Of a DNA stretch of 64,000 nucleotides, positions 52,826 to 63,005 are shown piece by piece. Below the pieces are notes generated by a model, which was not told the origin of the DNA, did no database searches, and saw only the letters and a list, made by a program, of their open reading frames with translations. Positions within the stretch are counted from its first letter, which is position 1; the number at the start of each line of letters is the position of its first letter. Made by a program: the position numbers and the translations under genes. Origin of the DNA: Myxocyprinus asiaticus (Eukaryota > Chordata > Actinopteri > Cypriniformes > Catostomidae). Location of the stretch: positions 943,501 to 1,007,500 of the forward strand of contig NC_059388.1 of NCBI RefSeq assembly GCF_019703515.2, in the 5' to 3' direction.

Positions 52826-53320
52826 TGTTGGTTATTAGATTTTTGTGTTTAATATGCAGAAATCCTGTTCAAAAGACACACATTATTCCTTAGCATGTAA
52901 TCCAGAGAGTGGTTTCAACAAAATCTAGTGTGTAGGAGAGGACCTCTGTGGGAACCGCTCACTTTCACTCATTAGCCGCAACAATCAGGAACATGTGAAG
53001 GAAAACAGTCCCGTCTTTAAAGGATATCCTTAATCAAAACACCAGAAGCATTGTTTTCAGGAGTCCAGTTGAGATGCTATGTGCTGTTTAATTACAGTCT
53101 TTTCCTTAAAACCTCTTAACTACACTAGACTCCCACATAAGGTGGATGGCAAATTTATTTTCTTCAACACACTTGCTCTACTTGAACCTTTTTAGGTCAT
53201 AAATGCCAGTGAATATGAACTTTCTCTAGAACAATAGATTTCAATGACTATGTTCTCCATGAATACTCATACAGCCCAGCCCCATTTCCTTCCTGTATCC
53301 TCAGTGTTCCTACAGAACGA
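52826..53320 (-). promoter_or_regulatory. ptprb: Probable ptprb 5' UTR and proximal promoter, with a tandem ETS-like GGAA pair
   Basis: This region lies immediately upstream of the ptprb start codon. On the minus strand, 53,286-53,293 reads as two abutting GGAA cores (AGGAAGGAAA context), the recognition core of ETS factors that drive many endothelial genes. No convincing TATA box or CpG island was seen. The transcription start and any 5' non-coding exon cannot be placed from sequence alone. Confidence 0.25.
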
Positions 53321-54005
53321 CATGTTGAAAAGATAAATTATCTACTAGTCACTGACTTTAAGCATTTAATTAAATATGACAGTGACTTGAATGAAAGTGA
53401 TTCCCACTTTTCAAAGAGAGGTTTTTCAGATGGAGTGTAAAACAATCTCTAACAGCAAGGGTGAAAATGTGATAGAAACAGGAAACACTGGAGCAATGTG
53501 GCAGTAGCAGACTTCTATGATGGTAACACCTTACATTATGTTCCCTTTGTTAAGGGTTTATAAAGGGGTTCACTCATGACTAATAAGTAATTTATAAATG
53601 CATTATAAATAAACGAAATACGCTTATGTCAGTCAGGTGGGCTTCTTGGAATTTAAATACATTTGTTACACTTGTCACAATATCCACGAACGTGGCACAT
53701 GGAAGGATGAAAAGATCAACTGAACTAGCAAGCATAGTAAGAACTGTAATAGTTTGTATTCAATTACATCATCAAAAACACGCCCCTGCCACCATGTTGT
53801 GGACAAAGTCCCGGTAAACAAAGAATTGCGTTTCATTTGTGCCAATGGGATAATTAAAGAAAGAAACACTTCTGGTTCTGATAATACCCACGTTGCAAAA
53901 TCATCATTCTTTATGCACACTGTCAGTGCTTACACCAGTCAGGAAAGACATTCTAGTCTCTAAAATCATGTATTATTTCATCTTTGGATGGATATCTGGA
54001 CATCC
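53321..54005. other. Upstream intergenic sequence, nothing firm
   Basis: A segment at 53,525-53,610 (aacaccttacattatgttcc) resembles a common MITE terminus; the rest is unassigned. The small plus-strand frames at 53,626-53,963 have no recognisable domain. Confidence 0.4.
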
Positions 54006-54304
54006 CCCAGATAGCACATGTACCTCTCTGAGATGTCCTTTTTAGATCTTTTCATCTAGAAAGCATCACAATCTAATTAACATCTGCTAAACATCTTAAA
54101 AAGATCAGATTTACAAACATTCTAAATCATGAATGTCTCAAAGACATCTGCTGAATGTCTTATTTACATTCGAGACATACTTATTGATATACATCTATTA
54201 AGCGCAATGCAGATGAGCAAACAACATAAAAATTCCATCTTCCAGATGTAAACGCACATATCAAATAGATGTCTGAGTGATGTACGTGATGTATGCTATC
54301 AGGG
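54006..54304 (-). mobile_element. MITE of the ccctgatagcacatgtac type, copy b
   Basis: The ends cccagatagcacatgtac and gatgtatgctatcaggg are inverted. The interior is the reverse complement of copy a (for example gcagatgagcaaacaaca against tgttgtttgctcatctgc). Confidence 0.75.
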
Positions 54305-54885
54305 CAGGGCCGTATCTAGGGGGATGCTGGGGTAGGCTTCGTAATAGTGGATTTTTTTCTTTTGCTGTTCAATTAAATGAGGAAGCAAAATTAATATTTG
54401 CTGAAATCTCCCATACTTCATGTAGGTCTGGCTACTGAATTTAATGTATAATGCCGCCATTCAGGAAGTTGTGAAATTCAGTACTTTGACATCTGGTAGC
54501 ATCATGGAAACAGCCAGAGTTACATACAAAGGAACAACATGAGAAGGGTATGAGTGTTGTTCTTGATGTCGTGATGGTGATTATGTGCTGGGAAGACTGC
54601 CCTGATCATAGTCTGCCAGGAAAAGGTGTATTTTGATTCAGAGATACATCAGTCGGTGCCAGTGATGGACGTTGCTGTGCACTGTGTACAACATTACAGT
54701 AGACTCGTTATGAGTCTGTTTGTGTTGACAGGCTTGTAGACTATCACCCAGTGCCAGCCTATAGGCACTTTGATCTCGATCTTGTTGTGCTTCATCATTC
54801 TATCTGTTTAGGTCAACAGACATGAAGCCAGTCATGAAGTACACCTTGCCCACCTGGGCGAGGAGACCCTGACATGTGTTCTTGT
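54305..54885. other. Unassigned sequence beside L1 copy B
   Basis: No clear gene. The minus strand at 54,800-54,880 reads GLLAQVGKVYFMTGFMSVDLNR before a stop. I do not recognise it; it may be a decayed coding fragment. Confidence 0.3.
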
Positions 54886-55097
54886 GATTAACATTTTTAT
54901 TGATTTTTCAAAGCAAAGAAAAACAAAACATATATACAATGACTCAACATTAATTCCCACTACTTCCCCTCCCCAATCAAGAACCCCACCCGACCCCAAA
55001 TGAACATCCCAGTGGTCTTACATAAGTACACACATATACAGAGAATAAAATAATAATAAAATAAAATATATATATATATATATATATACATACACAT

Positions 55098-55132
<35 letters not shown>

Positions 55133-58100
55133 TATATATAATATACACATATAATAAAGATACAACTCTAAACTCTACCTCTCTCTCCACAGATCCACTC
55201 TGAGAGCCCCCCAAAATCATCAAATATCTACCCCATTTACCATTAAAAGAATCCCATATCACCAGCCTTCTACACGTTACCTCTTCAAAGGTTGCCACCC
55301 TTCCCATCTCCTCGCACCACTCCCGAATTGAGGGTGCTCCCACCGACTTCCAACCCCTTAAAACAATCTGCCTGCCTATCATCGCACTGGTGAAGACCCA
55401 ATTGTTTATGTATTTGTCACCTACGTCGATGACCGCCCCATCACCCAAAACACAGAGTCTGGGGTAAAACAAAATCCGAATGCCCAACACGTCACACACA
55501 ACACTCTATACCTTCAACAAAAATTCCTGAATCTCAGCGCACCACCAAAAAACATGGGCCATGTCTCCATCCTCTGATTGGCATCGCCAGCAGGTGGGTG
55601 TGTCTTTAAGACCAAGCCTATACAATTTAGAGGGGGTCCAACAGAACCAATGTAAAATCTTGAATTGTATAAGGTGCACCCTAGCATCTCTCGATGCAGT
55701 TTTTATGTTATTTAAAATCCTAGCCCATTCTCCCTCCTCCAATTCCAGGTTTAAATCTTTCTCCCATAATCTCTTGAGAGTGCTTGAGACTCCGTCCCCC
55801 AGACTCTGAATTAATAAGAGTAATACACTGATGCCTCATGGCCCATTCCAAAAGCAGAAATCACCTCTCCTACAGTATCTGCTGCTTTAGGGGGTGTATG
55901 CTATTCCCAAAAATACTACAGAGCAAATGGCGTAACTGAGGATAACTAAAAAACTGAGATCTGGGGATCCCAAAATATTGAACCAAATTTTCAAAGGATC
56001 TCATCACGCCGCTCTCATAAAGATCACCGAGTCAATTAACCCCCCTCGCAATCCACTCTGACCAACAAAAAGGGGACTTATTAATGCATAGTTTGGTGTT
56101 TAGCCATAGGCTCGAGGCAACATTTAGATAAATATCTGAATTAAACACTCTGGACACTTTTGTCCATACTGAGTGCAAATGTGAAATAATGGGCTGTGAT
56201 TTAACTTCTCTATTTAGTCTGATGGAAAGGCTTTGCAATGGCAAAATAGGGGCAAGAAGTTCTTGTTCAATGCAGAACCAGGGAGGGGCTCTTTCAGGTG
56301 GAAGCGAGCAATGAGCCAAATGTCTGAGACCGAATGCATAATAATAAAAAAAAATCTTGGGTAGGCCTAGCCCACCTTTGTCAATCGGCCTATGTAACTT
56401 ATTGAAATGTAATCTGGGGCGCTTACCACTCCAAATGAAAAACTTCGCTATAATCTCAAATTGCTTGAAATAAGAGAGGGGGACATCTACAGGGAGAGAC
56501 TGTAGCAAGTAGTTAAATTTTGGAATACAGTTCATTTTAATAACATTAACCTTCCCAATCATCGATAAATGTAATGAAGCCCACCTGTCTACTTCGCTTG
56601 AAAACCTTTTTATTTAAGGGTCAAAATTAACTCTTACTAAATCAGACAAATTTGTTGGGAATAAAATGCCCAAATAATTAATGCCCTGTTTGGGCCTGGA
56701 AGGCTCCTGGCTGGAAGGCCGTTACTCGACAGTACGCTGTCAAATCCAAAGCTTCGGATTTAGACCAGTTGACATTGTATCCTGAGAATTAGGAAAAGGA
56801 ATGAATAATTCTGTGGAGGCAAGGCATAGATTTAGTAGGGTCAAAGACGAATAATAAAATATCATCTGCATAAAGCAGAAGCTTTTGCGCCACGCCTCCC
56901 GCCATCACCCCTGAAAAAATCATCCTCCTTTCTTATCATGGCTGCTAATGATTCCAGGGCAAGACAGAACAATAATGGGGAAAGAGGGCAACCCTGACAG
57001 GTGCCCCTGTCCAGAGTAAAATAATCTGAAATTAATCCATTTGTTTGTACTGCTGCTACAGGGTGTCTATAAAGTAACTTGATCCAACCAATAAACGTAC
57101 TCCCAAACCCATACATTACCAAAATCTTAAAAAGATAATCCCATTCTACCATATCAAACGCCTTTTCGGCATCAAGTGAGATGGCAGTGACCGGAGACTG
57201 ATCATTCGCCACTGACCACATGATATTAAGGAAACTCCTAATATTATCAGAAGAGCTACGACCCCGAATAAACTCCACCTGATCTATATGTATAAGAGAT
57301 GTCATAACTTTACTTAATCGGTTTGCCAAAATTTTACCCAAAATACTTACAACTAGCTGGATCAGGGAAATTGGACGGTAACTTTTACACTCGTTTGGAT
57401 CTTTGTCTTTTTTTAAGAATCAGACTGATCCGGGCTTGTGTCATGGTTGGCGGAAGCATCCCATTCTTTAATGATTCAGAATAGACTTCTAACAAAAGTG
57501 GAGCCAGTTCTGTAGCATAAGATCTAAAAAATTCAGTGGCAAAACCATCTGGCCCAGGAGCCTTGCCTGTAGGTAAGGACTTAATTACCTCGTCAAGTTC
57601 CTCCAAGGTTATCTCAGAATCAAGAGAGTTTTTTTGCTCATTCGTCAGTTTAGGGAGTTCTAATGGTTCCACAAAGTTTCTAATATCTTCATCAGTAGAC
57701 AAAGACATGGAAATATAGAGATCGAGACAGAATTCTTAAAAGGCATTATTAATATCAATGGCTGAGGTAAATATTTCACCACCAGCAGATTTCACTGAGG
57801 GAATGGTAGAAAAAGACTCTCTCTGCTTTATATATCTAGCCAAAAGCTTCCCTGCTTTGTCCCCTGACTCAAAGTATGACTGTCTTGCCCTGAACAACCA
57901 AAACTCCACTTTCCGTGATAAAATAGCATTATATCTGTAATCGGGTCAATTCTCTGAGACCATCAGACGACATTCGGCGCTTCAGCTCTACCTCTGCACT
58001 TTTAATATTTCCTTCCAACTCCACGAGTTCTCGTGCTTTGGATTTTTTGGTGAATGAGGCATAATGTATGATCCTACCCCTAAGAACAGCCTTAAGTGCC

Positions 58101-58262
58101 TCCCAAGCCATGCCCACAGAAGATACTGAGGACCAGTTGGTCTCCATATAGACACTGATTTCAGTCTTTAACATTTGTTGGAAATCAGGATTTTGCAAAA
58201 GGGATACATTAAAGCACCAACTATATGATTTCTTTTTCTCTGTATGTGGCAACATCTCTAAG
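54886..58262 (-). mobile_element. L1-type LINE (copy B), 3' part
   Basis: The same family as copy A. Its 3' end (aaaaatgttaatc on the minus strand) is at 54,886, with a TA/CA microsatellite in the 3' UTR (55,065-55,155). Homology to copy A stops exactly at 58,262, in the endonuclease C-terminus, where an LTR begins. The missing 5' part may therefore lie beyond the retrovirus, outside the window, rather than having been truncated at insertion. Confidence 0.85.
54960..58250 (-). pseudogene. L1 copy B ORF2, broken
   Basis: Pieces from 5' to 3': 57,929-58,250 (KSYSWCFNVSLLQNPDFQQM, linker), 57,385-57,708 (ITLEELDEVIKSLPTGKAPGPDGF, RT N-terminus), 56,862-57,341 ([33 protein letters not shown]), then YADDILLF in another frame at about 56,840-56,865, 56,032-56,562 (thumb), 55,506-55,742 (CWRCQSEDGDMAHVFWWC, a CCHC-like knuckle) and 54,960-55,499. 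The catalytic YADD is kept here, unlike copy A, but frameshifts near 56,870, 57,360 and 57,720 break the gene. Confidence 0.82.
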
Positions 58263-58804
58263 TGCTTTATTCTTCGGATCCAGCGATGGAGAAGTATGCA
58301 GAAAGTAGTCAACGTTGAATGAAAAAGAGGGAGAAGGGAAACTGGTCACCTTTCCGTTTTTCAAAATAAATTCACTGTTGCTTTACAGTGAAACTGAACC
58401 GGTTGATATAAGTATACTATAAGACTTGAACAAAGCTAAGTTAATCTTACTCTACCGTGGCCAAATGGTGAGGTTAGGAAAACGTGGTCTCTTTGTTCTC
58501 AGTCCAATCGGAGGGAAAACTCCTTCAGTACGTGCACAGTACAGATGTCCCTTAACAGCCAGGCAGAGCTTAGCACAGAGAGGCCGAACTTCATCTGTCC
58601 GCTGGTTTTGTTGACATGATGACATCATTGGTCGTAGGCCGCTTGACCAGTGGCGTTTGAGACTGGGTCCATTGGCGGGACTTCGCATCCAGTTGTGAAT
58701 TTGTGAAGAATCCTGGGAAACTGAGTTCAATGTCTCTCCTTTTGACCATAGAACAAAGGGCCATGCGGTCTCTGCTGCCATTTTAAGTGGGCCAAGGCCC
58801 TACA
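58263..58804 (-). repeat. 3' LTR of the endogenous retrovirus
   Basis: The minus strand starts TGTAGGGCC at 58,804, right after the purine tract, and ends AATAAAGCA at 58,263, where L1 homology resumes with (C)TTAGAG. It is 542 bp with TG...CA ends. A TATA-like stretch (cttatatcaacc) is near 58,405. The AATAAA signal lies at the very end, leaving almost no U5 behind it, which is unusual and makes the 3' boundary less certain than the 5' one. Confidence 0.65.
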
Positions 58805-58816
58805 CCTCCCCCCTTT
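58805..58816 (-). promoter_or_regulatory. Polypurine tract
   Basis: The minus strand reads AAAGGGGGGAGG immediately before the TGTA of the LTR, the position and composition of a retroviral plus-strand primer. Confidence 0.7.
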
Positions 58817-59151
58817 GGTCTTAAGGTTGGGGTTCCTGCCACAGTCCTTGAGAGCAACCCAAAAGTTGAACAGTTCAGTCCTTGAGAGCAAACCGAAAGT
58901 TGTACAGTCCATGTGTCCTGGGTTTGCATGAGCTTAGTTCCTGGAAACATTAGCAGTTCATAAAGGCTTTTGATACCTGGGCAGTCATAGTAGGTAACAT
59001 CTGGGCAGATGAATTCTAACTAGGCTAGCTAACATAATTTCTATCAAAACAGCACTTCACATTGGTAAAACACATCAAACATTGCAACAACCCTTTGTTA
59101 TCCCTGAGTTTTCAATGATTATGAAAAGGAAAATGGGAAAGATTGTTACAG
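58817..59151. other. Retroviral sequence between env and LTR
   Basis: About 335 bp after the env frame, before the polypurine tract. No accessory gene is convincing. Confidence 0.5.
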
Positions 59152-60895
59152 TTAGTATAACTGTTCCTGGGCAGAGTTAGGAGCAGTTAGTGGTAGAGGG
59201 GTAGACAGGAGCTTGAAACGCTGTGGAATGAGTGTCATTGCATCCAGTCTAGTGTGTAGTGTTTGGATGTGTCTCTGCATAGCGTATGCGATACCTGCCG
59301 TGATGATCCAACCACTAAGGAGGAGCCCAAGGGCAGTCAAACAGATGGGGTGTTCTTGATAAGCCGATCATTTTCCTATACGATTGAAAAATGTAGTCGT
59401 GAGCCCAGTTGATTTGAGACTGAACTTTACTAATTTGTCCCTTCAGCTAGAAGCTGTTGTTGAAGGGTGTCGTCAATAGTGAGGTTGTGGCCTCTGAATG
59501 CGTCCATCATCTCAATCTCTGAATCGTGTCTCTCTGGACTGAGATGGTGAGGACAATATCACCTATATGTACCGTGGCCCCTTGTGGGACCTTCAAGAAC
59601 ACTGTTTGGTTTGGGATTGTTAATTTAGTGTTTGTGTCATGACGGTCGTATGACATTAGGATCTCGGTGGCAGGGGTACTGACAAGCCATCGACTACCAG
59701 CTCTTTCTACCTTAGATTCTGTCCCTTCGTCTTTAACAGACATACTAGCCTGGCATTTTTGCTCTGGGGTGTCAGCCCTCAGACCGCACAGGTGGTTGGT
59801 TATATCTCTGATAAAGGGGTTGCTGGGGCAAACCCAATGTATGTCCTTGGTGTTCGTACACATGCTCAGATTGGGAATAAGGTAGAGAGAGGGGTCATCA
59901 TCGTGGTAGGCAAGCACCGGTGGTGTTTTGATATGTACATGTACATTATTCTTCCAAAACCCAACGTTCAATATGGATTTCAGTCGGTAAATGTTCTGTT
60001 TCTCTATAATGGGTAAGTTAAGGATAAATCCTATCTCTAGGTTCTGAGGATTTACATGGATGGGTATTACACTGCCAAGGCTGTATGCCAGATGTATCTG
60101 AGAAGTTTGCACAATGGTGGTAGTGGCCGATCTAAGGATTTGTTCAACTATGTTTAGGGGAACTAGGTAGGATGGGATCTTTCCCCCACTCAGGCTGTTA
60201 ACTGACGTGCTAATTTCCCTTACAAGGTCATGCATTAGATCTCTAACCATTCGCACATATGTTATGTCTGATCTCACAACTTTTGACAAGGCATCCAGAG
60301 CATGCAAAGTGTTATTTAAAATTGCTGAGCGCATGTTTACAGTGAGTATAGTACCCTGTAGGGTTTTACCCAGATCCTGTAACTGTTCTTGTTGTAACAG
60401 GAGTTTCTCTTGGATTTCTGGCATTTCATCATTAAGTTCACCCATTTGTCTTTGGAGTGTACCGAGACTGACGGAGTTGGCAGCCGAAAGGCCGATAGAG
60501 AACAGGGAACCAATGGCCGATGCTGCTACTAGCAGGCCACCGAGGAACCGCTTTGGTCATTTATTCCCACTGAGTTCTTCCTCTGTGACTAGGAATTTCT
60601 GCAGTTGTTCTAGGATATGGACAGTTGTCAATTTGGCATGTTCAACTGTGTCCTGGGTTTGTGTTCCGCTTACCCTGCCCTCCGTCATCTGTGGAGGTAA
60701 CTGGATGTGTTTGTGATACACATCCCAAGGATCTAAACAAACGTATATTCTTTGGGTGTAGAGGTGGCAATGGGTGATTAAGAGCCCAGGGGTCTCCTGT
60801 AGGACAATACCGGTTGGCGGGCCGGTTTCTACCACCTCAATGGCTTGTGCGAGCTGTAGGTTGAGGAAGATGCCAAGGATCCAAAGGAATTTCAT
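59152..60895 (-). pseudogene. env: Retroviral env, fusion-protein type, broken
   Basis: The start MKFLWILGIFLNLQLAQA is a good signal peptide at 60,895. About 110 codons of a small N-terminal subunit follow, to an in-frame stop at 60,557-60,559. Directly after it, in the same frame, is a basic PKR motif and a hydrophobic glycine/alanine-rich segment (60,545-60,455), as at a cleavage site and fusion peptide. A helical, heptad-like region and a long ectodomain with several cysteines continue to 59,507. The stalk and the membrane anchor (ALGLLLSGWIITAGIAYAM, 59,340-59,152) are in other frames. A small first subunit and large second subunit resemble class I F-type proteins of paramyxoviruses or baculoviruses rather than gammaretroviral env. 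The stop and frameshifts would prevent a full protein. Confidence 0.72.
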
Positions 60896-60911
60896 CCTGA
60901 AACATACAAGA
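60896..60911 (-). promoter_or_regulatory. Candidate splice acceptor for env mRNA
   Basis: The minus strand reads cttgtatgtttcag|G immediately before the env ATG (AG at 60,897-60,898), a pyrimidine-rich acceptor placed where a spliced env message would need one. Confidence 0.45.
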
Positions 60912-61002
60912 GTCTCGTTATCTTGTGTTTGCGGGAGTAGTCTTAAGGGTTAGTGCATGCTAATGTATGAGTAAAGCATGCTACACCCAACTACAAGAGA
61001 CA

Positions 61003-63005
61003 CTATTGTTGTGGGTCCGCTCCCCTTTGGAGTGGAGACTGTTCAAAGGGTTTGATCTGATTTGAATGGACCCATTTGTATGTTGGTGTTTGGTTTGGCT
61101 TCGAGATATGGATTCGGTAAGCTACCGGAGAAAGCTTCCCTATAATCTCAAAGGGGCCTGACCAGCATGGTAGGAACTTTTTGGCGATTCCCACCGGTTT
61201 AGCGAACTTGAAGTAGAAGACTTTATCACCTACTTTATATTCGCGGTCAGACGTTTTCCTATCGTTATAGGCCTTTTGTCCTTTGACACTGGTTTCCAGG
61301 TTTGTTTGGGCCCAAGCAAACATAGTTTGGAGGTGTTTGCGTAACTCGGTCACGTACTGATGTGCAGTATATGCGGCTGCAACACTGACGTCTTCTGGAC
61401 GGTACAGCAGATGCAGTGGGAGAGTCATTTCCCTCCCAGTCATCATTTCAAAGGGTGTGACCCCCGTGGTGTGGTGTGGAGTAGACCTGATGGCCATCAG
61501 TACCAAAGGGAGTTTCACGTCCCAATCTTTGCCATTGCTGTTGACATACTTCTTGAGCATGCTGACAATGGTACGGTTGGTTCGCTCAACCTGACCTGAT
61601 GACTGGGAGTGGTATGCAATGTGGAATTTGGCTTCCACACCCAACATTTCCCACATTGTTTTCATCACAGCCGCCGTGAAATGAGTGCCTCTGTCCGAGT
61701 CGATTGAGAGAGGTAGCCCCCAACAGCTGAACACATGGTTCATCAGCATGAGTGCTGTGGTTTCAGCCGTGTCATTGGGTGCTGGCAAACACTCCACCCA
61801 TTTTGTAAATGCACAGGTGACAGTGAGGAGGTATTTGTTACCTCGTGCCGACTTGGGTACTGGTCCGATCCAATCCATCTGCAGATTGGACCAAGGAAAC
61901 GTGATTCCCTTGACCTGCAGTGGAGCTCGATTCAGTGGCCAGGAAGGATGGAACTGACAACAGATCAAACATCCCTTTACGTAGGCATTAGTGTCTTTGA
62001 GCATAAATGGCCAGTACGCAACCTGTTGGAGGGTGTAGTAGTAGCTCCTGTGACCTCCAATGGGAGCATCGTGGGCATGTATTAGCATCACCCCCCTATG
62101 GTCGGACGGAATGACCCACCGGGGTGGACCTGGACCATCGGGAACATAGACCAACAGGCCTTTCTCAAGTTTCAGGTGTTGTTGTACCTGACAAAGAGCT
62201 TTTAGTTCTTTTGAGTCCTGTAAAGAGGATGGTAGGACCTGTTGTGTTTGAGGTTCCCTCAACCGCTGCCGGATTGCCTGGATCACCGGGTCCCATTCCT
62301 GCATGGCACTCAACTCTTTGTCGCCTGGTTGTCGACCCAGGTTCACAGTCTGCAAGCAGTTTTGGGGATTTTCCCGGTTCTCTCTTGCCTGTCTACGGGT
62401 GAGAGCATTCACCAAGCAAGACAGTGGTTTAGGGAGCCACTCCTCCTTGAATTCCCATAGTGGGCCCTCTACTGCACCTCGCTTAGCTGAACTATCAGCT
62501 TCATCGTTGCTCTCTTTGTCAGGGCCAAGAATTTGTGAATGACCTTTGACCTTCTTCCAATACACAGTCGTCCCTCGGTCAGTCACGAGTTGGTCCATTG
62601 CCAAGAAGAGTTCAGAGTGTTTGATCTCTTTACCTCTGGCATTCTTCATGCCATTTTCTTTCCACGTGGGGAAGTGTGAGACGAAACTGTGATGGGCGTA
62701 GTTAGAGTCGGAGCAGACTACCAACTGCACAATAGCCGACCTAGCGGCTTGTTGCAACACAATGAGTGCTGCGGCAACTTCCGCGTACTGGCTAGTCTTT
62801 GCACCAAGTTGGTAACTGTCTGGCGCATGAACGACGTAATTGACCCAGACTATGCCCACTCCAGCTCGGGTCTGGCTCTCGTGGTGAAAAGAGCAGCCAT
62901 CCACGTAAACCTTCGGGATGTCTTGACAGATGGTTTCATCATAGTAATGATGATTTGAGGGAAGAGAAGGAGTGGTAGGGCGGGGAACCTGTCTGTCCTT
63001 CGCAG
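61003..63005 (-). CDS. pol: Retroviral pol: RNase H and integrase
   Basis: Two enzymes are encoded in this open frame. RNase H has KVYVDGCS (Asp), [10 protein letters not shown] (Glu), [11 protein letters not shown] (Asp) and [10 protein letters not shown] (Asp), so all four acidic residues are present; KGHS supplies the usual His. Integrase has an HHCC zinc motif ([10 protein letters not shown]...CLICC), then Asp in LQMDWIGP, Asp in DSDRGTHF and Glu in GQVERTNR, with 35 residues between the last two. The C-terminal [18 protein letters not shown] resembles the GPY/F module. About 670 codons are free of stops. The frame stays open to 63,063 but carries real pol only up to about 63,005, where it takes over from the reverse transcriptase frame. 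It stops 108 bp before env. Confidence 0.88.

Noticed and set aside
55065..55165. Cysteine- and tyrosine-rich protein
   Set aside because: It is a TA/CA microsatellite translated in frame at the end of L1 copy B.
61360..62542. Plus-strand frames opposite pol
   Set aside because: Shadows of the integrase and RNase H coding strand.
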